64,000 nucleotides of DNA from Himantopus leucocephalus (taxonomy: Eukaryota > Chordata > Aves > Charadriiformes > Recurvirostridae), in contig RSEF01000019.1 of NCBI GenBank assembly GCA_003993805.1, positions 6,316,886 through 6,380,885 on the forward strand, given 5' to 3'. The position numbers and the translations under genes are program-made. Numbering within the stretch: position 1 is the stretch's first letter; every line of letters begins with the position of its first letter. Below the pieces are notes generated by a model, which saw only the letters and a list, made by a program, of their open reading frames with translations, did no database searches and was not told the origin of the DNA. Of the stretch, positions 24,312-35,800 are shown one piece after another.

Positions 24312-24872
24312 ATTGGTGCGCGGGGGGTATGAGCGCTCACTTCTGATTGGCCGCCGACTTCGAGCAACTTCTGGGAATCGGGGGCCGTGTCACCGGCCCC
24401 CGGCGATGAAAAGGCGCCGGCGGCGCCGCCCGAGGGCGGGAAGGGGCGGCTGAGGGCGGCCCCGCCGCAGCGCCGGGCCCCGTCAGGGCCCCGCCGGGAG
24501 GGCTGGGCTCTTTAAGAGCCGCCCTTCCCCTCCTCCCCCCCCCCCCCCACCCCGCGCCGCCTCCTTCACCCTCTGGAAAATGCCAACTCACAGCACGCGG
24601 GGCATGCCGGGAGCGCCGCGCCGCACTACACCTCCCGGCATGCCTCGCGGCGGGGCGGGGCCCAGCCGTTTCCTAGGCAACCGCCGGTTGGCCGGGGGAG
24701 AGCCCAGCGCTCCCCCAGCGGAGTGGGCGGGGCATACCGCCTGCTTTTCCTTCCCATTGGTTGGGTGTCGGGCCGTGCTGGATGGTCATTGGCGGGAGCG
24801 AGCAGCAATCGCGGCTGGGGGGCGGGAGCGGCGAGGGCGGGGCGTGCCCCGCCTGTGCCGGCAGGCGATTGG
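24312..24872. promoter_or_regulatory. Second CpG-island promoter with paired CCAAT boxes and ZNF143-like inverted repeat
   Basis: Inverted CCAAT boxes (ATTGG) lie at 24312, 24346, 24756, 24788 and 24868. The first pair is 34 bases apart and the second 32, spacings typical of NF-Y promoters. Between the pairs, ACTACACCTCCCGGCATGC (24625-24643) resembles the ZNF143/Staf consensus. Its CTCCCGGCATGC part is the right arm of a perfect 13-base inverted repeat (24601-24613 with 24632-24644). A plus-strand donor at 25037 follows. The downstream gene is most simply MIR22HG. Confidence 0.55.
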
Positions 24873-25282
24873 TCGGGGGTGGGGCCGGTGGGTGGCTGCG
24901 TCATGACTCCGCCAGCTGATCCGAGACGGGAGCCGGCGCGCGCGGCGGCGGGGGGAGGCGGCGGTGGCGGCGCCGGCGCCGGCGCCGGGCCGGGCCGGGC
25001 CTCAGCGGGGCGATGGCGCCGGGCCTTGCCGCGCAGGTGGGTCCGGTGGGGCCGCGCTGGGGAGGGCGTTAAGGGCAGCCGGGATCCGCCGGTGCACCGG
25101 GGGTCGGGGGGCCCGACAGCCCCGCCGCGCCCGGTAGTCCCGCTGGGGAAGGTCACCTTTCCCCGGGGCAGGGCGGCGGCGGCGGCGGAGGGGGGGGGGT
25201 CTGTGCTCGGCGCGACTCTCCCGGGGCTCCGCGGGCGCCGCCTGGGCCCGGCGGCCTCGCCCCCGGTGGCGGCGGGGCGGGG

Positions 25283-25305
25283 NNNNNNNNNNNNNNNNNN
25301 NNNNN
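25283..25305. other. Assembly gap (23 N)
   Basis: A run of N in very GC-rich DNA of the CpG island. Sequence may be missing from the promoter or intron of the plus-strand transcript. Confidence 0.99.
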
Positions 25306-26887
25306 TCCCGGTGGGGCGGGCGGGGCTGTGGCCAGGGCCGCCCCGCGACGGGCGGTGGCCGCCCCGGGGGTGACCTTCACTCCGGGACCGGGCGGGGCAG
25401 ACTTTGACCCGGGGCCGCTCCCCGCCGTGATCACGGACCGGAGCATCCCGGGCAGCGGAGGAGACCGGAGGTCGGTGGGGTGCCCCTTGGGGGAGCGGAG
25501 GGATCAGCTTTACCGTGGAGCGCCGGCGGGGAGCTGTCTCCGCTGGGGGGGGAGGGGAGGGGGAATTGGTTTTACCGAGGGGGGGAGGGGGGATGACCCG
25601 GTTAAACCGGGAGGGGTGCACCAGTTGAGGGTTTTATTAGAGGGGCGAGCTCCCACCGGGGCCCTCCCCGGTGCCAATGAGATCTGTCGGTGCCGAGAAG
25701 GGGTGGGGAGGGATCCCCCGTTACCGGTAGGGCCCCCCCCCCCATCAGCCCCCGGTACTGGCAGGGCCCCCGGTTGCCGGCGGGGCCGTGGTGCTGATTC
25801 ACGGGCCGGCGGGGGTGGAGCAGGGCCGGGACCCGCTCGCTGGAATCCGGACCAGATGTACCCGGCACGCCAGGAATGCTCGGCATCCCCGCCAGGCCCC
25901 GCCGCCGCTTCGCCCCGCCGCCACCGGCCCCGCACCGGGAACCTCCCCGCAGCCTCCCGCCCCGGCACCCACCGGGACTCCGGCCTTCCCCCGCCGCCCG
26001 CGAAGGCTCGGGGCCAACCGGGATCCTGAGTGCCTTTGGGGTGACGCTGGCGGGAGGGATGCTGCGGGGCAGCTGCCGTGATGGCCGGCCCGGGGGGGGC
26101 TCCCAGGGCCGTCTGTCCCCACACCGGGGCTGTCTGTCCCCCCCCCAGCGGGGCTGGATGCTCGGGGGTTTCCCAGAACTCAATCCCAGCAGCTGAAACG
26201 TTGGGCATTGCGGAAAAGGTTTGGTTTTTTTTTTTTTTTCCCCGGGTGGGAGGGGAAGCAGTGGGGTCCCACACCAGGCCCCGGCGCTGGTGTCCCCGTC
26301 CTTTGACAAAATAACATGGAAAAAAGGCCGCGCTCCCCAAAATTCCCCCGGCGGGGGCTTGGCAGCAGCCGCCTGACAAAGTGTCTTCCCCGGCGGCAGC
26401 GGCTGGCCCCCGGCCAGGTGGGACCCTGCCAGCGCGGATGCCCGAGGTGAGTGGGGAATGCCTTAACCCCTACCTGCAGTCGTCTCCCTGCCGCGGCCGC
26501 CGGTCCCTCCCGGAGCAGGCTGCTTTATCTCTTATTTTCCGGCAGAAACGGCCTTGATTTCCCTGCCCGTCACTCGCGGTTTAGGGCCGGCTGCAGGTGC
26601 CGGAGCTGAGGCACCAGCTGCTTTGGGAGAGAGGAGGGATGGGAAGAGTCGGGGTCGGAGCTGCCTTTGGATTCCCTGCGACAGAGGGGTGATCCTGCGG
26701 GATCTGAGCCCTGGGTGGGGGGTGGGAGGATGAGGCGGTGGATCAGGACTTGGTGCTGGGGTGGGGGAGAGGAGCAGCTCTGCCGCCTGGGGTGGATGCT
26801 GTGGGTGACGTCTCAGCTCGGCGTGGTTCGATCCTGGCTCTGATGTGTGTGTTCCCTTCCCAGGTGCTGCCCCGCCGCCCCGCTCCT

Positions 26888-26975
26888 GGCTAACCAGCAC
26901 CAGTTCTTCAGTGGCAAGCTTTATGTCCTTCTCTAGTAGCTAAAGCTGCCAGTTGAAGAACTGTTGAATGTAGCC
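26888..26975 (+). ncRNA. MIR22: mir-22 precursor hairpin
   Basis: Both known mature sequences are present base for base. miR-22-5p is at 26902-26923 and miR-22-3p, with seed AGCTGCC, at 26943-26964. They are separated by a 19-base loop. The arms pair along their length and the stem closes with GGCTA (26888) against TAGCC (26975). The hairpin sits inside the last host-gene exon, as in mammals. miR-22 is a broadly expressed, highly conserved vertebrate microRNA strong in heart and muscle. Confidence 0.97.
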
Positions 26976-27235
26976 ACTCTCTTCTTGTCACCGGGACCTT
27001 GGATGTCAGCCAGACCTGTGCCCCGAGTGACCGGGATGAGCCACTCTGCAGCATCCTGTGGATTTGAGGGCTGAGGATGAGCCTGGCCGGGATGAAGAAG
27101 TCTCCTCACTGCTTCCAGATGAAGGCTTGGCTGGGGGATTGCCAGGCAGCCCTGCCAGCGGGGCTGTCGAGCAGGGTCACCCCGGCCGGTGGGGTGGCAT
27201 TTAGCTGAGGCAACTAAAGAAGACTGAAAGAAGCA

Positions 27236-27241
27236 TTAAAC
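27236..27241 (+). terminator. MIR22HG: Polyadenylation signal of the MIR22 host transcript
   Basis: ATTAAA lies about 270 bases after the hairpin and is followed by a T/G-rich stretch (GTTTGTTG near 27275). It is the first usable signal downstream of mir-22. Confidence 0.5.
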
Positions 27242-27264
27242 TTGCTGTTTTGCTCAACAGTTCA

Positions 27265-29775
27265 GTTTTAGGAAGTTTGTTGCCCATGGGGTGCCTGGAT
27301 CTGCCTGGGGGGAGGATGGGGTTGGGGGGTGGGAGGCCATAGGGCCGGAGCTCGATCCCTGGCCGATGCCACATCGGGGTCTGTGGGTGGAGGGTTGGTT
27401 GTTCAGGTCCCCTTGGGTTTGTCCCGAGCAGAAGAGGTGACCCGAGGCTGGGTGTATCTTGCAGGACTGACCTGCTGCTGAGCTCAGGAGCAGGATTAGT
27501 CCTGCGACGCACTGGGCGGTGGGATGGAGCCAGAGGAGAGGGCTGGCTCCGCACCCACGCTGCCCTGGTGCTGGTTGGGTGCGGTGGGGCTGGGCTGCTG
27601 GGAGCGGGTGACTCAGGGCCGAGTCACGCACGGATCCAGACGGCTGTTCCAGGAACCACTGTCCTGCAAGGCCGAGCAGCCCTATCTGCGGCCGGCCCTG
27701 GGCAGCACCAGGATTCCAGGTATTCGAAGCCAGCACTGCCGAGAGGGGCTCAGGTGAACCTTGCTGGGCTCCTCCGTGGTCCCGGCTCTGCCTCGCTGTT
27801 GGGCAGAAGCAGAAGACTGCCCCAAAGGGGACTTGGAATAGAGACCCTCCTGCCTTGCACTGGGGGAGAGGGGAGCTGTATAGCTCTCCGATGGTTCAGG
27901 GCAGGGTGAAACATCTCCATGTGGACCCAGCGAGGGCTCCTGGGAGCCTCTGCACCCTCAGTTGTGCCTCTCCCATGGGACATGGGCTGCTGCAACCACC
28001 AGCTCACAGGCTGCCTTGGCCTTGGGAAGGAGAGGAGTGTCTGGGTGCTGCTGCTCGGGGCCTGCCAGGAAGATCGTGGCTCGTTCCAGCTCTGAGGGCA
28101 GTCAGCGAGGAATGGCCTTGTGCTGAAATAAGTCTGCAGAGTTTCAACTAAATCTGCCTGTCCAGGCTCCAGCCACCCGAGGCTGCTACCAAATTTTGGC
28201 ACCCGGTGATGTGCAGAAAGGGGCCTGGTGTCCATTAAGTGGTAGAAGTAGAGCAAATCTCTTGTCCTGGGGTCCTCCCTTCTGCTTAGTGTGTGCTTGC
28301 TGATGGCAACAAGAAGCTGAGTTTCTTTGGGGTCATCATCACCCAGAGCGAGCGGGGCTGCTGAGCCGCCTTGGATTGCTCTCTGAGCAGAAAGGACCAC
28401 GGATTAACACCTCCAGCTTGAGGCAGAGCTGGTCTCTTCCACTGCAGCTGCCCTGCTGCAAGTCCATACAAAATAGCTGGCGCTTGCATAGCGCTTAACA
28501 AGTCCCGGAGCGCATTGAGGGGGTAAAAAATCATGGGTGTGTGCGTGCAGGATGCCCAAGGGCAAGGAGGAGCAGCTCCTGGGCCGTGCTCCCCCTCCCA
28601 TACGTCGCAGCACAGTGTTGTTGATGCTTGATATGGAGGGGAGCTGTGCGCCCTGGCCACCAGCGCCTCCGCCCTCGCGTGTCTCAGTGTACGGCTAACA
28701 CTTAGATTTGCTGCTTTTTCCTGTCGCCGTGAAGGACTGACCTGCTCTGCTGACAACCAGTTCTTGTCCTGGTAAGATGTGGTTATTTCAGGGCAGAGTG
28801 TTGCCCTGAGCAGTAGCACCAAGCCCCTGGCGTCAGGAAATGTAAAACTCCCTATTTCAGGTTAAATTCATACGTGAGAAGGTGCCAGAGTGCAAGTTTG
28901 TGTGTTTGACACAAAATCAGCATTGCAGTACCTCACCTGCTGAGCGAACAGTCTCGGGCTCTGGGTAGCCCACATTTAATGTAAAAGCAGAGGGGTTTTA
29001 GGGTGACAAAAGTAAGTGTCCCTGCGGGAACTTGCCCGGCTCTCGGGGCTTACCCTTCCTCCTGCAAAGCCCCATGTGACCGGTGAGTAAGTGCAGTGTT
29101 TCCTGTAGAAAGCACAGCCTTGCTCGCAGTTGCCTTGCAAAAATCGAGTAACTCTTTCCTCTAGCATCGAGGCTGTGTTTCCTGCAGCATCGGGCCTCCT
29201 CCTCGAAGCATCCAGCGTGCAGGGACACAGCAGGAGAGGGGACGCCGACTGAGGCTGGGATTTCTCTGCCGGAGGCTGGCTGCTGACAGCGGGTGGGAAG
29301 CGCTCGCTGCGGCAGCTAATGCAATATTCAAGGCGGCTGTAGCGATGCCAGCAGGTGCTGCTCGCTCAGGGGTCGGATGGCAGCCCTCTGTCCTTAGGGG
29401 TAGGGTATTCCGTGCGAGTTCCTGCACACAGACTGTCTAGTTCCCAGCTGGGAGAGCAGCTTGCCTCGGTCACAGCTCCCCTTGCTGGGAAAATATGCTT
29501 TTGCAAAGCAGAAGGTCAGCGTGACCGGTGTGCTGAATGAAAGCTCCCTGCCGACAGCCAGCGAGAGGAGCGGGAGGGGTTGGTGGAGCTGCGAACATGT
29601 GGCTGCTTCTGCCGGCTCAGACCTTCAGCTGAGCTCCAGGACATGGGCATCCTCCTCTTCTCCAGCCCAGCAGATGCCCATCCACAAGAGAGGGGAAAGC
29701 GCTGCTTTGCTTTGCCCCAGCATGGAAGCGAGCAGCCAAGGGCTGTCTGAAAACACAAAATGCAGGCGTTGGGTT
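27265..29775. other. Intergenic DNA between MIR22HG and the AIFM3-like gene (tail to tail)
   Basis: I see no exon with homology. TGACTC (27609-27614) and GAGTCA (27621-27626) form an inverted pair of AP-1 sites six bases apart. Many short frames exist, but none is bounded by convincing splice sites with recognisable peptide. Confidence 0.5.
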
Positions 29776-29791
29776 CAGCTTTGCTCATGTT

Positions 29792-29797
29792 TTTATT
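29792..29797 (-). terminator. Polyadenylation signal of the AIFM3-like gene
   Basis: AATAAA on the minus strand lies 83 bases past the stop codon at 29882-29880. A T/G-rich element (TTTTGTGTTTTC) follows about 40 bases on. Its position supports the last exon of the model. Confidence 0.7.
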
Positions 29798-29879
29798 TCT
29801 CTTCTGCCAGGACAGGAGGAGGTGGAGCTGTTAACACTCGATTGACTCTGTGCCCCTCACAGCAGGGCATGTACCGAGC

Positions 29880-32800
29880 TTAGGTTTCTGCCAGCGAGGG
29901 TATATTGCCAATGTCGCAGGCCCTGCAAGCAAGAGGTACGTTGGGGATTTGCAGTAAATCATCTCGACTTTGTGTCTCTCAGTGGGCTGCACTGGCATGG
30001 GGAACACGGCACAGAGCCGCCCACCAGCTCAGTCAGGGTGTCACTTACTCTGCTTCTTCTTTAGAGATTTGTTTCCCCGAGCATAAAACTTCTGCAATCA
30101 GAGACACCATGGGGTCACAGTTCAGGCTGGCAGCTGCAGTCACGAAGCCGTCCCTGAAAGGGAAAGCGGAAGAATGTGGATCTCTCCAGTGTACATAACT
30201 CAGCGCAGCAGCATCCCCGTGGCACCCTGGCTGGAGGCCAGCTGTATTTTGGAGGGCTCAGGGCAGGGTGGCTGGTACTGCAGAGTGCACGGGGACTCGC
30301 AGCAGATTGCCTGGCACTGCTGGGAGCTGGGCACCGAGCCTGGGAGCAGTGGGGCAGAGGGAGAGGAGATGTGTCGTGTCCCAGGCTCCCTGCCCAGCTG
30401 GTATCTTCATTGAAACTCGTCCTCTTCTCCTTCCCTGCCCTGCTTTGGGTTTCTCTGAAACCATCTCACTGCTGGTTCAGCAGCCAGTAGCTGCCTGTGG
30501 TGTGCAGCCATGGGAGGTGATGTGGAGCCTCCACGGGAGCTCTGCGGGCTGGAAGGGAGAGGACCATGCCCTGTTCCCAGGGCGCTGCCGTGTCAGGGCA
30601 CAGACCGGCCTCGCACTCGCTCACCTGATATAAAAGATCAGGAACTCCTGTTGCTCCAGGCTGCCCTTCACAACAGTCTCCGTGTATCCCTTTCCGCAGC
30701 CTGTGAGAGAGAGCATCGCAGCCTGCTCCAGGAGCCCTGGTCTGACAGCTGCCACCCATCCCACCTCAGTGCCATCACAGGGAGGGGCAGAGGGGACAGT
30801 GACTGGCTGGGGTCTGGAATGGGACAGGGATGGGGGACAGGTATGGAAACCCTGGACAAGCAGAACTGACCCAGAACTGCAGGACTGTGTCATGACCCTG
30901 GGACTCTCCCTGGCATGGAGAGGGAAGTTCTTCCTCCTTCATGACCTCTAAGCCACTGGAGATCAGCAAAGAACAAGAGCTCTGTTCTGCAGGCCCGGAG
31001 CTCAGAAACAGGGTTCACAAACCCGCCATGGCAGCCAGTCCGAAACTTAGAATCATAGAATCATCTAGGTTGGAAGGGACCTTTAAGACCATCAAGTCCA
31101 ACCAACTTGAGTTGCTTCAGCTAAACTCTGCAACTGCTGTGTGTTTACAAGCCCCAGAAGCAGCTGGTGGATGAGCAGGTGGGCTGGGCAGCGGTTTGGC
31201 TGTTCTCATCTCTCTGCCCTTTCTTACCTGCGTAGCGGATGCTTTTCCCAAGCATCGTGGTCCAGAAGAAGGGGACAGTGTGCAACTCCTTCCCTTTCTT
31301 CAGCATGTTTAAGGCAGCGATGTGACCTGTGATGAACCAGCAGAGGAAATATCTTTCTTGTAGGTTCTCAGAGTGTCCCCTGCCTTTTGTTATCCTGCTG
31401 TCCCTTCTGCCCTGTTCCCTCGATGCCCATCTCCGAGGGCAGCTGGAAAGTGAGGTGGCTGTGCTGTCTCACCGTGGGCCTCGGCCACCTGTTGGTGATG
31501 GATGCTGGACCGGTCCCCGTTGAGCAGCGCTACAGGAAAGGAGACCACATCCCCCGCAGCGAAGACATTTGGGATGTTGGTTTGCATGTGCTAATGGGAC
31601 GATAAGCAATTAGTGCAATGATGAGAGGGATGGAACTGGGTACGGACCAGGGATGCTCAGCTGGCACTTACCAGATCCACCAGGATGGCACCGCTGTCAT
31701 CTCTGGCGATGGAAGTGCCCTTCAGAAATGCTGAGTTGGGGAACACCCCTGCAGGGAGAGGAGCAAGGACAAACGTGGCAAAGCTCTGCAAAGGCAGGGA
31801 GGAAACTTGACCTCGGCCCTACAGCAAGCACATGCCTGTTCAGCCTGCTTGGAGCACAACAGCTGGCAGCAGCGGCCAGTGCTTGGACTGGTGCTGAGCT
31901 AATCCAGGGGCAATAAAACCAGGGCCCAGAACAAGGCATGCTCTGATAACACAGCAGTGACCTACGGAGCTCAGCGAGCGTGCCAAAGTCATACTGAGAG
32001 CGTAAGTAGCTCCTTTCCTCCTGCCGTTGCTCATGGGCTGCTGACTTTCTCCGGGTGTTTAGGACCAAGGTGTAGGGTTGGATGATAACAGAGTGGGAAA
32101 GAAACTGCAGGGAATAGCATCCTAGGAATGCACTGGGATGCTCCGGGCTTGCTGGCTCTTGTCCCCATTCCCAAAGCCACCTCCCTCTCCCAAATGGGGT
32201 CTCTTACCTATTCCCACCACAACCACAGCTGCAGGTAGTTTCTCTCCACTGGCAAGAACAGCCTCTGTGACCTAGGAAAGAAACAAGAATTGTTAACAAA
32301 GAGTTAAAAACTCTGTCCTAATTCCTGCAGCCTCCCTGCTGCCTCATTCTTTGCTGTCTTTTTTCTTCCCCAGGTTCAGATCACCTTGTCCAACTAATGT
32401 GTGTTGCCAGGAATGTAAGAGAAAATCATGCTGTTGTCCCTGAGATACGAACACATACTGGTGCCCTTTGAGCCCAGACTTGTGCTCAATGAAAATAAAT
32501 GTGAGGGTTTAGAAGTGGGAGAGGAAACCCTAGACATGGGCACTGGGTTATACCTCAGTTGGGGTTTTTTCCCCCTAAAATTAGCAGTTCAGGGATCACA
32601 ATGGCATGACTGACCTTTCCATCCTTTCCTTTCAGCTCACAGAGTTCTGTTTTCATGTAAAACTTCACCCCTTTATTTTGCAGCATCTGAAAAGGAAGAG
32701 GAAGCTGGCTTGAGCATTCACTAGGAAATTCCAGGCTGTACTGCTGTAAAAACAGCCGTACCCAGCCAAAACCCAGGCAGACAGCTTAGCTGCTGCTCCA

Positions 32801-35800
32801 GGCTGCAGAGAGGTTTCATTTGTTTCCCTGCCTGGCACAGGGTGCCCAGAAGCCTGGCTTCATTCTGCCGTCCTAGTCGGGGCTGGTGTGTGAGGTGGGT
32901 CTAGGATGAAGCAGAGCTCGGGTATGAAGCTGAGCGGGGGAGTGTGACGTGCGTGTGAGGGAGGTTGGGACCAGCCAAGTGTGCAGAGCTCCTTCAGTGA
33001 GCTGTACGTGAGCAAGGTGGCTGGGCGCGCAGGGTGCTGACTCAGCGCAGGGGCTGGATTTCCTGGGCTGTTGCAGATCACAGGGCTGCTTGGACAGGAT
33101 GTGTTCTCCATCCTAGAAATTAGTACCAGGTTTTCCTAACCTTCATGGCGACACCTCCAACCTGAGGACCCAGCACATTCTGGAAAGGGAACTCCTTTTT
33201 TTCCACCACTGAGATGGCACCAGCCTTGTCTGAGAGGAAGGCAGCTATCTCCATTCCTGCAAGGGAAAGGCATGCCCAAGGTAAGCCCGCTGCAAGCATG
33301 AACCTGCACCCTCCTCCTTGGAAACTTTTTCCCCTTCCAGGTGAGGAGAACAAATCTGATTTAGTGCCAGTGCTTAACTGCTCTTCTACACATTTCTGGG
33401 CTGAGGTATTTAGCTCCCCCTGGTTTTTGTTCTCACACACTATGGACCTGGATATTAGGAAATGCAAAGAACAGCTCCTGGTTGTGTACAGAATTACTCC
33501 TTTTTTGTGCCTTACTCCCTCACTTTCCCAATGCTTCTGGGGAGTCCAGCTCCTCTGAAGCATGGTGACATTTTCATAAGGCACATCTCGCTCTGTCCAT
33601 GTCGAGGAACTGTTCATAGCTCTCAAAGTTTCTGGGTATCAGAGGAAAGACTGAGTGCGTGCTGTGTAATACATACCCCACCAGCCTTAGCGCTCTGGGG
33701 AGAAACCCAGACAGGCAGTGGATGAACATCCCTTCCCCGAAGACCCCTAGTTAATCTGCACATGCAGCAGAAGTGGGTTTCAAGGCTATCACTGATGACT
33801 CGATACCCACTCCAGCCTGGTACCTATGAATGAAGCTCCTACGATCACCAGATTGTTGCCAGTTGCCAGCTCTAAGATCTTGCTAGAGTCTTCTGGGGTT
33901 TGGAGAATGCACACGTTCTGCAGGTCTGCCCCTGGGACCTTGAGGGAGCTGGAGCTGAAAAAGAGAATCCAGATATGTCTCATGATTAGAAATTAAACCG
34001 AAAGAATGAGGGGGGGAGCACAAACCCAGGCAATCTCTTGGCTGTGTCATCCCATCCTGTCCTTTTATCTCATCTCCTACCACCTCCCTTTCACACGCCA
34101 CTAGAAGACTGCCAAGCCCTCTTGTCCTGCCTAAAATTTTGTGTGTGGTAAATGCTTTGTGCACTCACTGGCTGCCTGTTGCAATGAGCAGCTGATTGTA
34201 CTTCTGTGAGGACCCATCCATGAAGCGCACCTTCTGCTTCTGGAAATCCACTGACACTGCCTGCAGGACAAAGGAGGTAAAGATTAGATGGGTACCTCTG
34301 GTCCACTCATGTCCTGTCACATCAACCCGCTCTGCTTGCCTGTGACTGCGTGCTCTATTTCTGGATATTCAGGTGAGATGAGAAATGCTGGTGTCCTCTC
34401 CCACACTTCTACAAGTCTTAGGCTTTAGGAACACTAAGTATGACAGTACCAAATCTGGGTTCCTCTAAGCGGTGCGCAGAAGGCTAGTTTCAAGGGCCAC
34501 CCTCTTGCATGTGATGGGCACATCTGTTCATGGGTAGCACAGATCAGTGCATGCACACTGTCCCTAGCCCTGGTCTTATAGCGCTGTCCCAGAAGATAAC
34601 GCATGTACTTAGGCAGAGCCCTAATTTCTATCAATGTAGAGCTATGCCTGTAGGTGTGGGCATGCCCTCCCCATGGCAGGAGCAGGACCACCTATTGAAG
34701 ACTGAGCTCAGCTGCTCTTGTACCTCTTTCTCTGTCCAGAGCTCTATACTGTGAGCATCGAGGAATTCAGGTTTCCTCAGGTAGATGTCCTCAGCTTTCA
34801 AGTTCATTTCCTGGAAACAGTACAGAAATATGAAATGAAGCACTTCTCACAGACGGCTATACTTTTGCAGTGTTTACTGGGAAGTAAGTTTGCATAAGAG
34901 GTGAATTGTGTGTTAGAAAATCACAGCTCCCCACACTGCCCCATCCCTGTCATCTTCTTGTCCCCTCTCAGAAAAACCCATCAACGCAAACTCTAGTGGG
35001 AAGAACTCAGTGAAAGGGGATAAAACCATTAGCTTGTGGTGGACTCCGATCAAAGACTTTCTGGGAGGAAGAAGTGAGATGTTAGCTGGAAATTTTACCC
35101 CTTTTCCTTGTGGGTGCCTCAGCACTCCTTATGCTTTACCAGAATGGCTCACTCAATTGCTCAGTCTGGTCCTGAGTGTTGGCTAATTCACACGTGGTAC
35201 CCAGGCACAGTCCTGTGCTTCTCACATACAAACCTTGCTCAGTTTGGACTTGTCATATGGAACATGTTTCTCTTTGGTGGCCATGATGATCCTGCCAGTA
35301 AAGCCCTCTTGGCGAAGTGTCTCTGCACACAGCAGGGCAGCCACACCTACAAGAGATGCTCATCTCAGCCCTCCTACACGTCACTATGGAGTAGGAGGAA
35401 GAAGGCAAGTCTTCCCTGGAGAAGAGAGTGGCGGCTCACAGCATCTGTGGGCAGGGCACAGTACAGACCACTTCGCTGACCTCCTCCCAAAAGCAGGACC
35501 GTGTCCCGGTTGAGAAGGCATCGCTTGCTTGTGTCCTTTACCCTCTGGCTCTTTTCAAGATCCTAGAAGAAAGTGAGAAATGCTGCAATCATGCCTAGCC
35601 CAAGGTGCTGCTTGTGCTTAGTGACAGCAGGTAAGGTCAATACCTTCTTTTTTGCTGTAACAAACACCTTTCCGTCTTTCACTGTTACCTGCAGGGGTAA
35701 AAGGAGAGTGCATTTAAGTGCTGCATTCATGAGGTTGTGGTAGCAGCTTTCCTAAGAGGATCTGGTCCAGTGGGCCATCTGTCTCTGATACACCAAGAGT

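Larger units (their letters stand above)
23632..27262 (+). ncRNA. MIR22HG: MIR22 host gene transcript (spliced lncRNA, model partly inferred)
   Basis: The well-supported part is the last exon. It has an acceptor GTTCCCTTCCCAG ending at 26863, the exon from 26864 containing mir-22, and ATTAAA at 27236-27241. A first exon ending at 23676 (CGGCAG then GTGAGT) fits the divergent promoter. A second possible first exon ends at 25037 (GCCGCGCAG then GTGGGT) behind an NF-Y/ZNF143 promoter. A small middle exon at 26400-26446 (CAG before it, CCCGAG/GTGAGT at its end) is possible. No long homologous ORF is present. Which 5' exon is used cannot be decided from sequence alone. Confidence 0.6.

Noticed and set aside
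24626..26379. Long minus-strand ORFs (331 and 289 codons) in the CpG island
   Set aside because: GC-rich DNA lacks stops by chance. The peptides are Pro/Gly/Arg-rich with no domain, and one crosses the N gap.
26825..26834. GGTTCGATCC resembling a tRNA B box
   Set aside because: No A box or cloverleaf can be drawn around it; it is intron sequence of the mir-22 host gene.
30672..30690. AACAGTCTCC stretch similar to the start of miR-212
   Set aside because: The match is only ten bases, no hairpin partner exists, and it lies in a coding exon of the AIFM3-like gene.
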